Assembly (NCBI RefSeq): GCF_900258515.1 | Contig: NZ_LT984884.1 | Location: 395,002-459,001 of the forward strand | Origin: Lentibacillus sp. Marseille-P4043 | GTDB taxonomy: Bacteria > Bacillota > Bacilli > Bacillales > Amphibacillaceae | Direction of reading: 5' to 3' | Length of the DNA: 64,000 bases | Part shown: positions 43,308-52,950 of the stretch, piece by piece | Layout of the letters: each line of letters begins with the position of its first letter | How positions within the stretch are numbered: position 1 is the stretch's first letter | Notes under the pieces: model-generated | Seen by the model: only the letters and a program-made list of their open reading frames with translations | What the model was told of the DNA's origin: nothing | Databases searched by the model: none | Translations under genes and position numbers: made by a program

Positions 43308-43443
43308 CACCAGAACTCCCTTTTTCTTATACTTTAACCCTATAAGATCTAATACCTTAAAATAAATAAAATTCTCATGTATTTAAAATAGCATAAAATA
43401 GCTTGTTTGCGACAGCATAAACCTGAAATCAGGAAAACGAGTC

Positions 43444-43474
43444 AAGCGCACTGCCTGTAATGGGCAGTGCGCTT
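43444..43474. terminator. Hairpin between ddl and the nucleotidyltransferase pair
   Basis: AAGCGCACTGCC (43444-43455) and GGCAGTGCGCTT (43463-43474) pair perfectly. The T-rich flank is on the plus strand, but the only nearby upstream gene end is on the minus strand (43521). Confidence 0.55.
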
Positions 43475-43520
43475 TATTTCGGCGAAAACAATTAACTCCA
43501 AGAGAGTGCGACCCTATTTT

Positions 43521-43898
43521 TCAAACCCTTTCAATTCCGCTCAAATCATAATAGACATTTTTTGCCCTAAAGGGAGATGGATTTGTATACTGTAGCTTTA
43601 GTTTCTCAAAATCACTTATTCGTTTGGGGAAATAATAAGGTTTATCAAACTTTAATTTCTCATCTCTAAGCCAATTTGGGACCTCTATACCCTGAATTTG
43701 CAAATAATAATCTATTAATGGTGACACCTTCGTTAAGTATTTCAATTCTGCTTCATTGCATAAATTTATTTCCACCGGTGTACCCAGGCTTTTAATAAAT
43801 TGTTCGTCTTTTGACTTTATCAGTTCCAATAATTGGTTTAATGCCGTATCTTCATCTGAATACGCAAATAAGGATTGCAAATGCTTATTCCCAATCAT
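43521..43898 (-). CDS. Uncharacterised partner protein of a DUF6036-type nucleotidyltransferase
   Basis: A 125-residue soluble protein that I do not recognise as a named family. The C-terminal segment LQYTNPSPFRAKNVYYDLSGIERV resembles the C-terminal block seen in small proteins encoded beside DUF6036 nucleotidyltransferases. It starts at 43898, inside the last codons of the nucleotidyltransferase gene (14-bp overlap), so the two are translationally coupled and probably work together. Confidence 0.65.
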   Translation of the reverse strand: MIGNKHLQSLFAYSDEDTALNQLLELIKSKDEQFIKSLGTPVEINLCNEAELKYLTKVSPLIDYYLQIQGIEVPNWLRDEKLKFDKPYYFPKRISDFEKLKLQYTNPSPFRAKNVYYDLSGIERV

Positions 43899-44451
43899 AA
43901 CCTAAATCCTCTCCTAAATATTTTATGAACATCATTTGTCTTTCCCCAATTAGAGTTAATGGTATATAATTACTAAAAACATTTAGAAGTTCCTCTTTTG
44001 TTGTAATATTTAAATCTTTACATAGTATATACGCATCTACAAAATCTTTGGCAGGTTCAGGTCTGGCGGCTAATAGTTTCATCGCCAGCAGTTGTTCTGC
44101 TTGAGGTTTCAGTATTTTTAGGTTTGAGTATATTTTATAAGTCTCTTTATCTTCTTTAAGAATGGATTTCAGCGGTTCTTTAATCTCCTCATTTATCCAT
44201 CCATCAGAAAGATTAAAAGTGAATTTGGTAAGGGTTAATATGTTTTCTAACAATTTTGCATTTGTTTCGCTAAATACACAATCAATATCTTTAGTGGCTG
44301 GTCTATTGTCATACACCATTGTCATAATGGAACCGCCATAAATAGTTAGCTCAAGCTGAAGCTGGTTTTCTTTCAGTCGTTCGTTTAGATAATCAAATAT
44401 GTTTAACAGTTTATCTTTATCCATTAATCCAATATTATTAGATTCCGTCAT
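43885..44451 (-). CDS. DUF6036-type nucleotidyltransferase-fold protein
   Basis: A 188-residue protein with the nucleotidyltransferase signature LTIYGGSIMTMVYDNRPATKD, followed by the D-x-D aspartates (KDIDCVF). Members are related to AbiEii-like and other toxin-type nucleotidyltransferases. A GGGGGGAG site precedes the ATG at 44451. With the overlapping downstream gene it forms a compact two-gene accessory module, possibly a toxin-antitoxin or defence unit; this role is inferred from the fold and arrangement only. Confidence 0.7.
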   Translation of the reverse strand: MTESNNIGLMDKDKLLNIFDYLNERLKENQLQLELTIYGGSIMTMVYDNRPATKDIDCVFSETNAKLLENILTLTKFTFNLSDGWINEEIKEPLKSILKEDKETYKIYSNLKILKPQAEQLLAMKLLAARPEPAKDFVDAYILCKDLNITTKEELLNVFSNYIPLTLIGERQMMFIKYLGEDLGYDWE

Positions 44452-44702
44452 ACTACTCCCCCCTGAATTGCAGAATTTCTGTACATATTAATTATACCAT
44501 TTCTGATACGATTTATAATCTGTTCTTATATAGTCACTGGACCATAGTCAGATACTTACCACAAAAATAAAAACTATTTCTAAAAGATTGTTGTTTTTGA
44601 AGTTGTGTCTAATTAATATTTTTTCACAAGCAACAAACAATGCAAAAACAGACAAACTAAAAAATGATTAAGAAAAAAATCTTGCAAAAATTCATTTTTC
44701 CC

Positions 44703-44731
44703 TTGACATCTAAAAGTAATTGCCCTATTAT
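44703..44731 (+). promoter_or_regulatory. Promoter of the trp operon
   Basis: TTGACA (44703-44708), 17-base spacer and TATTAT (44726-44731), with the first T-box beginning about 25 bases later. The expected start is near 44738. Confidence 0.85.
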
Positions 44732-44756
44732 TAATCTCAATAATTAAATTCACGAA

Positions 44757-45017
44757 CAGTGATGACGAAGAATAGTACTCTATCCAAGTACTTTTAGAGA
44801 GCTGGTGGTTGGTGTAAACTAGCAGTATTGGTTAGACGAATGGACTTCTGAACTTCCAAACCGAACCATAATTGCAGTAGGCTTTGGCGAACGTCTCATC
44901 GTTACAAGAGACAAATATTAAGTAATGATACTTGATATTACCAAAGTGAGCTGTTTTTTAGCTAATAAAGGTGGTACCACGGGTTCCTCGTCCTTTTGGG
45001 ATTGGGGGACCTTTTTG
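44757..45017 (+). ncRNA. T-box leader 1 (tryptophan specifier)
   Basis: The leader has the AGAGAGCTGGTGG stem I bulge, a specifier loop GAATGGA with TGG (Trp codon) at 44841-44843, and the T-box sequence AAAGGTGGTACCACGG at 44967-44982. The following GTCCTTT and GGGGGAC form a terminator stem with G-U pairs before CTTTTT (ends about 45017). Uncharged tRNA-Trp should pair with TGG and TGGT of the T-box and prevent termination. Confidence 0.9.
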
Positions 45018-45049
45018 TGTACCCAGAATACGTAACTGCATATATAAAA

Positions 45050-45388
45050 ATCGCTGAGTAAGAAGAGTAAGCTTTTCCTGAAGCGTTACAGAGAGCCGGT
45101 GGTGGTGTAATTCCGGCACGTGGATAAAAGCTGAATGGCCTTACGAGAGGTTTCTTGAACAAAAGTAGGGAAACACGGAGCTCCGCCGTTATACGGATAG
45201 GATATAAGGAAAAGCGGAAACAACCGTATAGCGGCGTATGCGCTAGACATAGCTGTAGAAGAACAGCTTAATCCCGTATCCGAACAAGATGAAAGCCAGC
45301 ATTAGCCGGTTTTCAACAGAGGTGGCACCGCGGTCATAATCGTCCTCTATAAACACATCCACATGTGTTTATAGAGGACTTTTTTATT
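45050..45388 (+). ncRNA. T-box leader 2 (tryptophan specifier)
   Basis: A second complete T-box in tandem: AGAGAGCCGGTGG bulge region at 45089-45101, specifier GAATGGC with TGG at 45136-45138, T-box sequence AGAGGTGGCACCGCGG at 45318-45333, and a strong terminator in which GTCCTCTATAAACACAT (from 45342) pairs with its complement, followed by T6. trpE starts about 30 bases later. Both T-boxes must be satisfied for full expression. Confidence 0.95.
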
Positions 45389-45416
45389 TCATCAAAAACG
45401 AAAGGGGTTTTAACAT

Positions 45417-46814
45417 ATGACAACTCTCCCATATAAAGTAATCAAGCAAAATGCCGATACACTAACACCAATCACGATCTTTAGCCGATTAACCGGTAAG
45501 AAAAAATTCCTGTTAGAGAGTTCATTCCAACATGAACAGAAAGGAAAATTTTCATTTATTGGAGCAAATCCATATCAAGAAATTATTGGCGAAGGGGGCA
45601 CTACAAGGATTTTGCACCATGGCAGTGGCGAGCAGAAGAATTTATCCGAAGAGGCATTACAGTACGTCCGAAAAAATTTACCAAAAATAGAAACCAACCT
45701 CCCCTTCCCCTTTTACGGCGGAGCTATTGGCTATATTGGCTATGACGCCATTCGGCAATTCGAGGACATTGGCGAAGCTTTGCCGGATGAGCAAAACATG
45801 CCTGACATTCATCTGATGCTTTATCAAGATGTCATTGTTTTTGAGCACCGGACCGAAACTGTTTATTTGGTTGCAATGAACCTTGACGGCCGGCCAGAAA
45901 AAGTACTTGATGAGCGTCTGGAACGTTTACAGGATGTACTAAATAGCAATCAAAAACAACTTGACACTGATGAAATTGAGCCTGTTCACTTTCAACCGGA
46001 AATCACGGAAGAAGCATTCAAAGAAAAAGTTAAGACTGCTAAAGAGCGGGTTCAGCGAGGAGACATCTTTCAAGTTGTATTATCGCAACGGATGAAAGCA
46101 AGATTTTCCGGCAATCCCTTTTCTTTTTATCGAAAGCTAAGAAAGGCAAATGCTTCTCCTTATATGTTTTATATCGATTTTGACGAATATCTCGTATTAG
46201 GTGCCTCACCAGAAAGTTTAATTCAAACGTCAGGTAATACAGTTATCACCAATCCAATCGCAGGAACACGAGCACGCGGACAGACAGAGGAAGAAGAAGC
46301 GATGCTGGAAAAAGAGCTTCTCACAGACGAAAAAGAACTTGCGGAACATCGGATGTTGGTCGATTTAAGCAGAAATGATCTTGGCCGTGTATGTGAGGTT
46401 GGCAGTATTACGATTCCAACCTATATGAAAATAGAAAAATATCAGCATGTGATGCACATTGTCTCCGAAGTTCATGGAAAGTTAAAAGCAGGGATGTCAA
46501 GCTTGGAAGCACTGAGCGCATGCCTCCCGGCGGGTACTGTGTCTGGAGCGCCGAAAATTCGCGCAATGCAAATCATTAATGAATTGGAAGAAACGAAACG
46601 CGGCGTCTATGCTGGTGGGATCGGTTATATCAACTTCAATCACGATCTTAACATTGCACTTGCAATTCGTTCCCTTGTCATAAAAGAAGAAATCGCCTAC
46701 TTACAGGCTGGTGCTGGAATTGTGTATGACTCGAATCCGGAAAAGGAATTTCAAGAGACATTACACAAAGCGAAATCATTAATGGAGGTGGCCCAATATG
46801 ATCTTACTCATTGA
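45417..46814 (+). CDS. trpE: Anthranilate synthase component I
   Basis: TrpE converts chorismate to anthranilate with ammonia from TrpG. The 465-residue product has the feedback-inhibition element KKFLLESS near residue 30 and the chorismate-binding blocks FQVVLSQRM, LGASPESL, NPIAGTRARG, VDLSRNDLGRVC and PAGTVSGAPKIRAM. The family length is normal. It overlaps trpG by 17 bases. Expression is gated by the two upstream T-boxes, and the LLESS element indicates that the enzyme is also inhibited by tryptophan. Confidence 0.96.
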   Translation: MTTLPYKVIKQNADTLTPITIFSRLTGKKKFLLESSFQHEQKGKFSFIGANPYQEIIGEGGTTRILHHGSGEQKNLSEEALQYVRKNLPKIETNLPFPFYGGAIGYIGYDAIRQFEDIGEALPDEQNMPDIHLMLYQDVIVFEHRTETVYLVAMNLDGRPEKVLDERLERLQDVLNSNQKQLDTDEIEPVHFQPEITEEAFKEKVKTAKERVQRGDIFQVVLSQRMKARFSGNPFSFYRKLRKANASPYMFYIDFDEYLVLGASPESLIQTSGNTVITNPIAGTRARGQTEEEEAMLEKELLTDEKELAEHRMLVDLSRNDLGRVCEVGSITIPTYMKIEKYQHVMHIVSEVHGKLKAGMSSLEALSACLPAGTVSGAPKIRAMQIINELEETKRGVYAGGIGYINFNHDLNIALAIRSLVIKEEIAYLQAGAGIVYDSNPEKEFQETLHKAKSLMEVAQYDLTH

Positions 46815-47397
46815 TAACTATGATTCATTCACGTATAACCTGTATCAATATTTTTCTGAGGAAAACGAACAGGTAAATGTTGTCCGCAATGATGAAATTA
46901 GTCTAAAGGAAATAGAAACTTTAAATCCGGATGCGATCGTTATTTCTCCTGGACCCGGATTACCAGATCAAGCAGGTATTTGTATCGAAATGGTCAATAC
47001 CTTTTATAAAAAAATACCCATTTTAGGTGTTTGTTTAGGCCATCAAGTTATTGCGGCTGCGTTAGGGGCGAAGATCAAGCAGGCCGATACGATCAAACAT
47101 GGAAAGACATCAAGAATTACCCATAACGGGCTAGGTTTATTCAGTTACCTACCCCAGCCGCTAGAGGTGATGCGATACCATTCACAAATCGTTGATCGGG
47201 CGGACTTCCCAATGGAGCTTGAAATCACCGCTAGCTCTATGGATGACAATGAAATCATGGCCATCAAACATCGGGGGTATCCAGTGTATGGTGTACAATT
47301 TCACCCCGAATCAATCGGAACTGATACAGGCCAGAAAATCATTAGAAACTTTTTAGCAGAGATGAGAGAGGAGACTAGGTATGAGAAATTTTCTTGA
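46798..47397 (+). CDS. trpG: Anthranilate synthase component II (glutamine amidotransferase)
   Basis: A 199-residue class I glutamine amidotransferase with LIDNYDSFTYNL, the oxyanion/nucleophile segment GVCLGHQ and the terminal VQFHPES with His and Glu. Its place inside the trp operon, unlike B. subtilis where the shared trpG/pabA lies in the folate operon, suggests dedicated service to TrpE, though a dual TrpG/PabA role cannot be excluded. The ATG follows GGAGGTGG inside trpE. Confidence 0.94.
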   Translation: MILLIDNYDSFTYNLYQYFSEENEQVNVVRNDEISLKEIETLNPDAIVISPGPGLPDQAGICIEMVNTFYKKIPILGVCLGHQVIAAALGAKIKQADTIKHGKTSRITHNGLGLFSYLPQPLEVMRYHSQIVDRADFPMELEITASSMDDNEIMAIKHRGYPVYGVQFHPESIGTDTGQKIIRNFLAEMREETRYEKFS

Positions 47398-48406
47398 AAA
47401 ATTGGCAAATAAACAAGATTTATCATTAAACGAGGTGAAAGAAGCAGCTTCTCAATGCTTCACAGACCAAATTTCAGACAGCGAAATTGGTGCATTTCTG
47501 ATTGCATTGCGCGCAAAAGGTGAAACAGCGGAGGAAATTGCTGGGCTTGTTCAGATTATCCGCGAACATTCATTACAAACAACAAACAGCTTCCCAAATG
47601 CGATGGATAACTGCGGAACTGGCGGTGATGGTTCCAATAGTTTCAACATTAGTACTACCGCTGCATTTGTCATCGCAGGCGCTGGCATAACTGTTGCGAA
47701 ACATGGCAACCGCAGTATTTCAAGTAAAACTGGCAGTGCGGATGTTCTGGAACAATTGGGTATTTCATTGGCGTTATCAAAAGAACAAGTAGAAGAGATT
47801 TTAAACGAAAATAAAATTGCTTTTCTATTTGCACCAAATGTCCATCCAAAAATTAAACGTTTCATGAAGGTCAGAATGGATTTGCGGATTCCGACGATCT
47901 TCAATTTAATTGGACCACTAACAAATCCTGTTGAACTGAACACACAATTACTCGGGGTAAATCGGCGTGATGTATTGCCAATGATGGCAGAAACGTTAAA
48001 CAAACTTGGGCGTGAGCGTGCGATCGTTATTAATGGTGCGGGGTACATGGATGAAGCATCACTTGCTGGCGATAACCACATTACATTGCTTGATAAAGGA
48101 AACGTGAAATCGTTCACCCTTCACCCTTCAGAAGTGAATTTACCTGTTTACGATAACGATCAAATCCGTGGTGGAGATGCCAAGAAAAACGCCGAAATTT
48201 TACGTAACGTTTTAAAAGGAAACCCAGGTCCTCATCTAGACACTGTCCTATTAAACGCTGGACTTGGCTTATATGCGAATGGTGCCGCAACAACGATCAA
48301 AGAAGGCGTTGCAATGGCCAAAGAAAGCATCATGTCAGGTGCTGCAATGGAGAAATTGCAAAACTTAATTTCATACAGTAAAAAAATTCATAGTGAGGCG
48401 ATATAA
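47381..48406 (+). CDS. trpD: Anthranilate phosphoribosyltransferase
   Basis: TrpD couples anthranilate with PRPP. The 341-residue product has the PRPP-binding motif CGTGGDGSNSFNIST, KHGNRSISSKTGSADVLE and RIPTIFNLIGPLTNP. It overlaps trpG by 17 bases and ends directly in front of the trpC ATG. Confidence 0.96.
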   Translation: MRNFLEKLANKQDLSLNEVKEAASQCFTDQISDSEIGAFLIALRAKGETAEEIAGLVQIIREHSLQTTNSFPNAMDNCGTGGDGSNSFNISTTAAFVIAGAGITVAKHGNRSISSKTGSADVLEQLGISLALSKEQVEEILNENKIAFLFAPNVHPKIKRFMKVRMDLRIPTIFNLIGPLTNPVELNTQLLGVNRRDVLPMMAETLNKLGRERAIVINGAGYMDEASLAGDNHITLLDKGNVKSFTLHPSEVNLPVYDNDQIRGGDAKKNAEILRNVLKGNPGPHLDTVLLNAGLGLYANGAATTIKEGVAMAKESIMSGAAMEKLQNLISYSKKIHSEAI

Positions 48407-49207
48407 ATGACGATTTTAGATGAAATTTTACAGCAGAAACAAAGAGAAATAGCACAATTAAAAGCAAACGAAGGTGAGTTTACCCATGCATCCAAACAAA
48501 CAATCCCTTCCATTAGAAAGACGTTTGCGGAATCACAAAATATGAACGTCATTGCCGAGATTAAGCGAGCATCACCATCTAAAGGTGCCATCCAAATGGA
48601 GGTAGATCCAGTCGAACAAGCGAAGCAATACGCAGCACTGGGCGCAGGGGCCATTTCCGTATTAACCGATGAAACATTTTTTCACGGATCAATGGATGAT
48701 TTAAGAGCGATACGGGAAGCAGTAGACATTCCCTTACTATGCAAAGACTTTATGATTGATGGGATCCAGATTGATCAGGCAAAAGCAGCTGGGGCGAATA
48801 TTATTCTACTTATCGTTGCCGCATTGGAAAGGGATCAATTGCAGAAACTTTACAACTACGCTAAAAGTTCACACCTCGATGTACTCTGTGAGGTGCACAA
48901 TGAGGAAGAAATGGAGATTGCTGTAGAACTTGATGCCGACATCATTGGGATCAACAATCGTAATTTAAAAACATTTGAAGTTGACCTGTATGTGACGGAA
49001 AAACTTACGCCAATGGTCAAAAATTCATCAGCACTACTGATTGGAGAAAGTGGGGTCAAATCGCGTGCTGATGTGGAGCGATTGGAGAATGTTGGAGTAA
49101 AGGGTGTATTAGTCGGCGAAACATTGATGCGATCTGATAACCTTACCAAAACATTTCAAGATTTGCGGGTTCCGCTTTCGAAGGGACAGATCCCACATGC
49201 TCGTTAA
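48407..49207 (+). CDS. trpC: Indole-3-glycerol phosphate synthase
   Basis: A 266-residue (beta/alpha)8-barrel enzyme that closes the indole ring. Catalytic residues sit in IAEIKRASPSKG (Glu, Lys), LLCKDFMID (Lys), ANIILLIVAAL, and INNRNLKTF plus IGESGVKS. It is the monofunctional form; TrpF is separate and overlaps it by 11 bases. Confidence 0.96.
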   Translation: MTILDEILQQKQREIAQLKANEGEFTHASKQTIPSIRKTFAESQNMNVIAEIKRASPSKGAIQMEVDPVEQAKQYAALGAGAISVLTDETFFHGSMDDLRAIREAVDIPLLCKDFMIDGIQIDQAKAAGANIILLIVAALERDQLQKLYNYAKSSHLDVLCEVHNEEEMEIAVELDADIIGINNRNLKTFEVDLYVTEKLTPMVKNSSALLIGESGVKSRADVERLENVGVKGVLVGETLMRSDNLTKTFQDLRVPLSKGQIPHAR

Positions 49208-49829
49208 AATCTGTGGGATTACAACGCAGGAAACGGCAGATATAGCAGTTCAGGCAGGGGCGGATTTTATTGGGTTTGTATTTGCCCCAAGCAAGCGGCA
49301 AATAACACCCGCTAAAGCTGCAGAGTTAGCGGCCACCCTTCCTTCGACAGTTAAAAAGGTTGGTGTTTTCGTTAATGAGCCATCACAGAAAGTAAGAAGC
49401 ATTGCCAAGCAGGTTGGTCTCGATTTTATTCAATTACACGGAGATGAAACACCAGAATATGCGGAATCGCTAGGTACTCCAGTTATAAAAGCTTTCTCCA
49501 TGAAGCCGGAAAATTTCACGGCAATGGAAACATTCCCGTGTGACTATTATTTGCTAGACAGTCCAAAAGGTGCAAATCGTGGTGGAAACGGCACAACATT
49601 TGATTGGGATTTGCTCAAAGAGGTAAATCTAGATCCAGATAAAATTATCCTTGCCGGCGGTCTTCAGCCAGAAAATGTACAGGATGCAATCGCGTCTGCC
49701 CGCCCCTCCGGTGTTGATGTTTCAAGCGGTGTGGAAACAGATGGCCATAAAGACGTCAACAAAATAAAACAATTTATCATAAACGCAAAACGAAAGGATG
49801 AGCAAATTGACAACATACACAATGCCTGA
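49197..49829 (+). CDS. trpF: Phosphoribosylanthranilate isomerase
   Basis: A 210-residue barrel isomerase that converts PRA to CdRP. It starts at the ATG at 49197 with VKICGITT (catalytic Cys), then [17 protein letters not shown], and [10 protein letters not shown] with [10 protein letters not shown] near the C-terminus (catalytic Asp). It overlaps trpC and trpB, so translation is coupled through the operon. Confidence 0.95.
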   Translation: MLVKICGITTQETADIAVQAGADFIGFVFAPSKRQITPAKAAELAATLPSTVKKVGVFVNEPSQKVRSIAKQVGLDFIQLHGDETPEYAESLGTPVIKAFSMKPENFTAMETFPCDYYLLDSPKGANRGGNGTTFDWDLLKEVNLDPDKIILAGGLQPENVQDAIASARPSGVDVSSGVETDGHKDVNKIKQFIINAKRKDEQIDNIHNA

Positions 49830-51012
49830 TAAACAAGGACGTTACGGGAAATTTGGTGGCAGGTTTGTTCCGGAACTACTAATGCCTGCTTTGCTAGAAT
49901 TAGAGGAAGCATATGAAATAGCAATGAAAGATCCTGATTTCACCGAAGAACTAGACTATTATTTAAAGCAATATGTTGGACGAGAAACGCCATTATATTA
50001 TGCCGAAAATATCACCAACCAACTTGGTGGGCCAAAAATCTACTTAAAACGAGAGGACTTAAATCATACTGGTGCACACAAAATCAATAATACCGTTGGG
50101 CAGGCGTTACTAACCAAACGAATGGGTAAACGAAAAGTTGTCGCGGAAACAGGTGCTGGACAACATGGCGTCGCAACAGCCACTGTTTGTGCACTGCTTG
50201 ATCTAGAATGTGTCGTATTTATGGGAGAAGAAGATATCCGCCGGCAAAAGCTAAATGTTTTTCGGATGGAATTATTAGGAGCCAAGGTTGAAAGTGTTTC
50301 ACAAGGTAGCGGTACATTAAAAGACGCCGTAAACGAAGCATTGCGCTACTGGGTCAGTCATGTGGAAGATACCCATTATATTTTAGGATCTGTTGTCGGT
50401 CCACATCCTTTTCCCAAAATTGTTCGTGATCTGCAATCCGTCATCGGCGCGGAAACGAGAAAACAAATACAAGATCAAACTGGGAATCTACCAGATGCTG
50501 TTGTCGCATGTGTTGGAGGCGGCAGTAACGCAATGGGCATGTTTTATCCGTTTATCCAAGATCAAACTGTAAAATTGTATGGTGTTGAGGCTGGCGGTGC
50601 CGGAATCGCATCAAACAAACACGCGGCAACATTAACCGCGGGGGATATTGGTGTACTACATGGAACGATGACACATCTATTACAAGATACGCACGGGCAA
50701 ATACAAGAGGCATTCTCGATTTCAGCAGGCCTTGATTATCCTGGTGTTGGCCCGGAACACAGCCATCTAAGCGATACATCACGCGTGACCTACACATCGA
50801 TTACCGATGATGAAGCATTAGAGGCATTCCAGTATTTATCCAAAACGGAGGGAATTATTCCAGCATTGGAAAGTGCCCATGCAGTCGCATATGCGATAAA
50901 GCTGGCAAAAGAAATGGACCCGGACCAATCGCTAGTCATTTGTCTATCAGGCCGTGGTGATAAAGATGTCGAACAAGTAAAAGCTGCATTGGAGGGAAAC
51001 AAAAATGGGTAA
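49798..51012 (+). CDS. trpB: Tryptophan synthase beta chain
   Basis: TrpB condenses indole with serine using PLP. The 404-residue product has [13 protein letters not shown], the PLP lysine in [28 protein letters not shown] and LSGRGDKD. I give the ATG at 49798, but an AAAGG site directly abuts it; the TTG at 49807, nine bases after that site, is a credible alternative start. This is the standard TrpB1 type that pairs with TrpA, encoded next with an eight-base overlap. Confidence 0.96.
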   Translation: MSKLTTYTMPDKQGRYGKFGGRFVPELLMPALLELEEAYEIAMKDPDFTEELDYYLKQYVGRETPLYYAENITNQLGGPKIYLKREDLNHTGAHKINNTVGQALLTKRMGKRKVVAETGAGQHGVATATVCALLDLECVVFMGEEDIRRQKLNVFRMELLGAKVESVSQGSGTLKDAVNEALRYWVSHVEDTHYILGSVVGPHPFPKIVRDLQSVIGAETRKQIQDQTGNLPDAVVACVGGGSNAMGMFYPFIQDQTVKLYGVEAGGAGIASNKHAATLTAGDIGVLHGTMTHLLQDTHGQIQEAFSISAGLDYPGVGPEHSHLSDTSRVTYTSITDDEALEAFQYLSKTEGIIPALESAHAVAYAIKLAKEMDPDQSLVICLSGRGDKDVEQVKAALEGNKNG

Positions 51013-51808
51013 ACAGCATATTCAGGAAGTTTTTCAGAAAAAATTAGTCACTGGGCAGAAGTTATTTGTCCCTTATATAATGGCTGGTGATGGTGGATTA
51101 GATTGTTTAGAAGAGCGTTTATTATTTTTGCAGGAATGTGGTGCTTCTGCAGTAGAGCTTGGCATCCCCTTTTCTGATCCAGTAGCAGACGGCCCAACTA
51201 TTCAAGAGGCAGGTATTCGAGCACTGGATAACGGGACAACGCTCGCTTCTGTTTTTAGGACATTAGAAGGCTTTAGGGATAAGCTTAGTATGCCAATCAT
51301 ATTTATGGCCTATTTGAATCCAATCTACCAATATGGTATCGAAAAGTTTGCAGCGGATTGTGAGCAGGCAGGCGTGGACGGTGTTATTATTCCTGATTTA
51401 CCACTTGAAGAAGAAGCACTCGTGGTCGACCATTTACATGAAAAGTCAATCGCATTGATTCGCTTGGCTTCTTTAACTAGCCCAAGGGAACGTCTCCAAG
51501 AAATAGCCAAGCGGACAGAAGGCTTTTTATACGCTGTTTCGGTTAAAGGAACAACCGGAGCTCGAGCTGCCCATCAGACGAATATAAAGGAATACTTGCA
51601 AGGATTAACAGAAATGACTGACGTTCCTGTTTTAGCAGGGTTTGGTGTATCGAACCCAAAACAGGCAAAGGAACTAGGATCTGCTTGTAATGGGGTTATT
51701 GTTGGAAGTAAAATCGTGGAATTGTTGCATCAGGGTAAATTGGCTGAGATTAAGGAGCTAATCCAGAAAAGCATCCATAATACCAGTGTTAGCTCTGGTA
51801 CACGCTAA
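51005..51808 (+). CDS. trpA: Tryptophan synthase alpha chain
   Basis: TrpA cleaves indole-3-glycerol phosphate and channels indole to TrpB. The 267-residue barrel has the catalytic Glu and Asp in [19 protein letters not shown] and the phosphate loop segments near [10 protein letters not shown] and GVIVGSKIV. It starts inside trpB (GGAGGG upstream) and closes the trpEGDCFBA operon. Confidence 0.96.
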   Translation: MGKQHIQEVFQKKLVTGQKLFVPYIMAGDGGLDCLEERLLFLQECGASAVELGIPFSDPVADGPTIQEAGIRALDNGTTLASVFRTLEGFRDKLSMPIIFMAYLNPIYQYGIEKFAADCEQAGVDGVIIPDLPLEEEALVVDHLHEKSIALIRLASLTSPRERLQEIAKRTEGFLYAVSVKGTTGARAAHQTNIKEYLQGLTEMTDVPVLAGFGVSNPKQAKELGSACNGVIVGSKIVELLHQGKLAEIKELIQKSIHNTSVSSGTR

Positions 51809-51819
51809 TTATTGAATAA

Positions 51820-51863
51820 AAAAGTGCATCTGCATGCTGTTGCTGACAGCAGCCGGTGCACTT
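51820..51863 (-). terminator. Hairpin terminator between trpA and the SHOCT gene
   Basis: AAGTGCA with inner GCTG/CAGC arms pairs with TGCACTT. The U-tract (T6) is on the minus strand, after the small SHOCT gene; it may also attenuate readthrough from trpA. Confidence 0.7.
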
Positions 51864-51880
51864 ACTTCATGCTAAACCAA

Positions 51881-52078
51881 TCATTTTCCCTGCCTTCTCT
51901 TTGCTTCATCATAATCCTCCCGTGAAATCTCCCCTTTTTCCAATCTTTCTTTCATCATAGCAAGTGAACCTTTCTCCGTGTTTTTGCCAGTTCGAAATCG
52001 ATAGATAATAAACAGCAAAATGATTAATATAATAATTGAGAATACTAATCGAGAAGAAAATGAATCGAATGTGAACAT
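51881..52078 (-). CDS. Small membrane protein with SHOCT domain
   Basis: A 65-residue protein with one membrane helix (about 10-27, LVFSIIILIILLFIIY) and a short C-terminal SHOCT-type helical hairpin (MMKERLEKGEISREDYDEAKR). SHOCT is an oligomerisation motif in small bacterial proteins. An AGAGGT site is 12 bases upstream. Role unknown. Confidence 0.75.
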   Translation of the reverse strand: MFTFDSFSSRLVFSIIILIILLFIIYRFRTGKNTEKGSLAMMKERLEKGEISREDYDEAKRRQGK

Positions 52079-52246
52079 AACTTTATTATCACCTCTAATT
52101 ATCTTTTACCTTTTTTGTCTTATCCTAATCATTGTTTAATTTATCCCCCAAAAGGGCAAAATAGTAACTCAACTTTCGCAGCGTGAAATAGACAAATAAG
52201 CCTTGATAAAATGAGGAAGGATGGAGATTCATTGCTCAAGTTGACT

Positions 52247-52815
52247 TTGGATTAATCGCATTTAAACAAACTGCGACTGCTGGGCTCTTTTCTATAAATA
52301 CGCGCATTTCCCGCCGTCCGGGATCGTTCCGGGTGGATGCTTTCCGCGGGCACGGCCTCAGCCTCCTCGAGAAAACCACTCTGCGGGGTCTTCGGACACG
52401 TGCTGGGGCTGCGCTAACTCGCCCCACCGAAAACCATTGTTCCCGCAGGACAAGGAAGGCTACGCCAGCGATACATCGCACGAAGAAAAAGTGCTTTTCT
52501 TTTTCGAGGAGTCACCACTCTCCACTCACCCGGGCTAGTGAAGCGGTAGAATGTGGCTTGGTAGAACACATACTACTACAGTTAATGGTAGTAAATGCAA
52601 TACCAGTGGAGGAAATACGCGGAGACTCCTGGGGGAGGAAAGGCCTAGGTGAGACCCCGCAGTGCGTTAGCACGAGGAGGCTCAGCAGCCGCCCCCGGAA
52701 AGCGTAGTGTATTTCCGGAACGGCGAGGGAGCAATTTCTTAGTTACTTCGCATTTTGTATATAAATCAGCAAATGTTCTCAATAGGGCGAGTAATCGCAG
52801 TCTCAATCTTAACAG
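52247..52815. repeat. Dispersed palindromic repeat element D (two cores)
   Basis: An 870-bp gene-free stretch between the SHOCT gene and the lipoprotein gene is mostly repeat DNA. The first core (52300-52460) runs in reverse: TTTCCGCGGGCACGGCCTC, CTCTGCGGGGTCTTC and GCGCTAACTCGCCCCACCG. The second core (52611-52716) has outer arms GGAAATACGC and GTGTATTTCC around GACTCCTGGGGGA, GTGAGACCCCGCAGTG and CCCCCGGAAAGCG. The tail 52730-52815 (GGGCGAGTAATCGCAGTC) matches element A. ORFs across it are GC-rich artefacts of the palindromes. Confidence 0.85.
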
Positions 52816-52950
52816 TCTTTATGTTTAACAGAGTTGTCAAGGCGATTATTAGAGACGTTCAAAATTTGCCTCAGCCAACTGTTTGATCTTACTTTATCGG
52901 TGCGAAAGTTGAGTAGTAATATATAATGGTTGTAATTGGAGGAATTTGAA

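Noticed and set aside
44962..45162. 66-codon minus-strand ORF in the trp leader
   Set aside because: It lies wholly in the two T-box leaders, whose RNA structure explains the sequence.
52236..52707. Two overlapping ORFs of 81 and 124 codons, GC-rich
   Set aside because: They lie inside palindromic repeat element D, and translate the repeat core; the same peptide strings occur at 60.2-60.6 kb.
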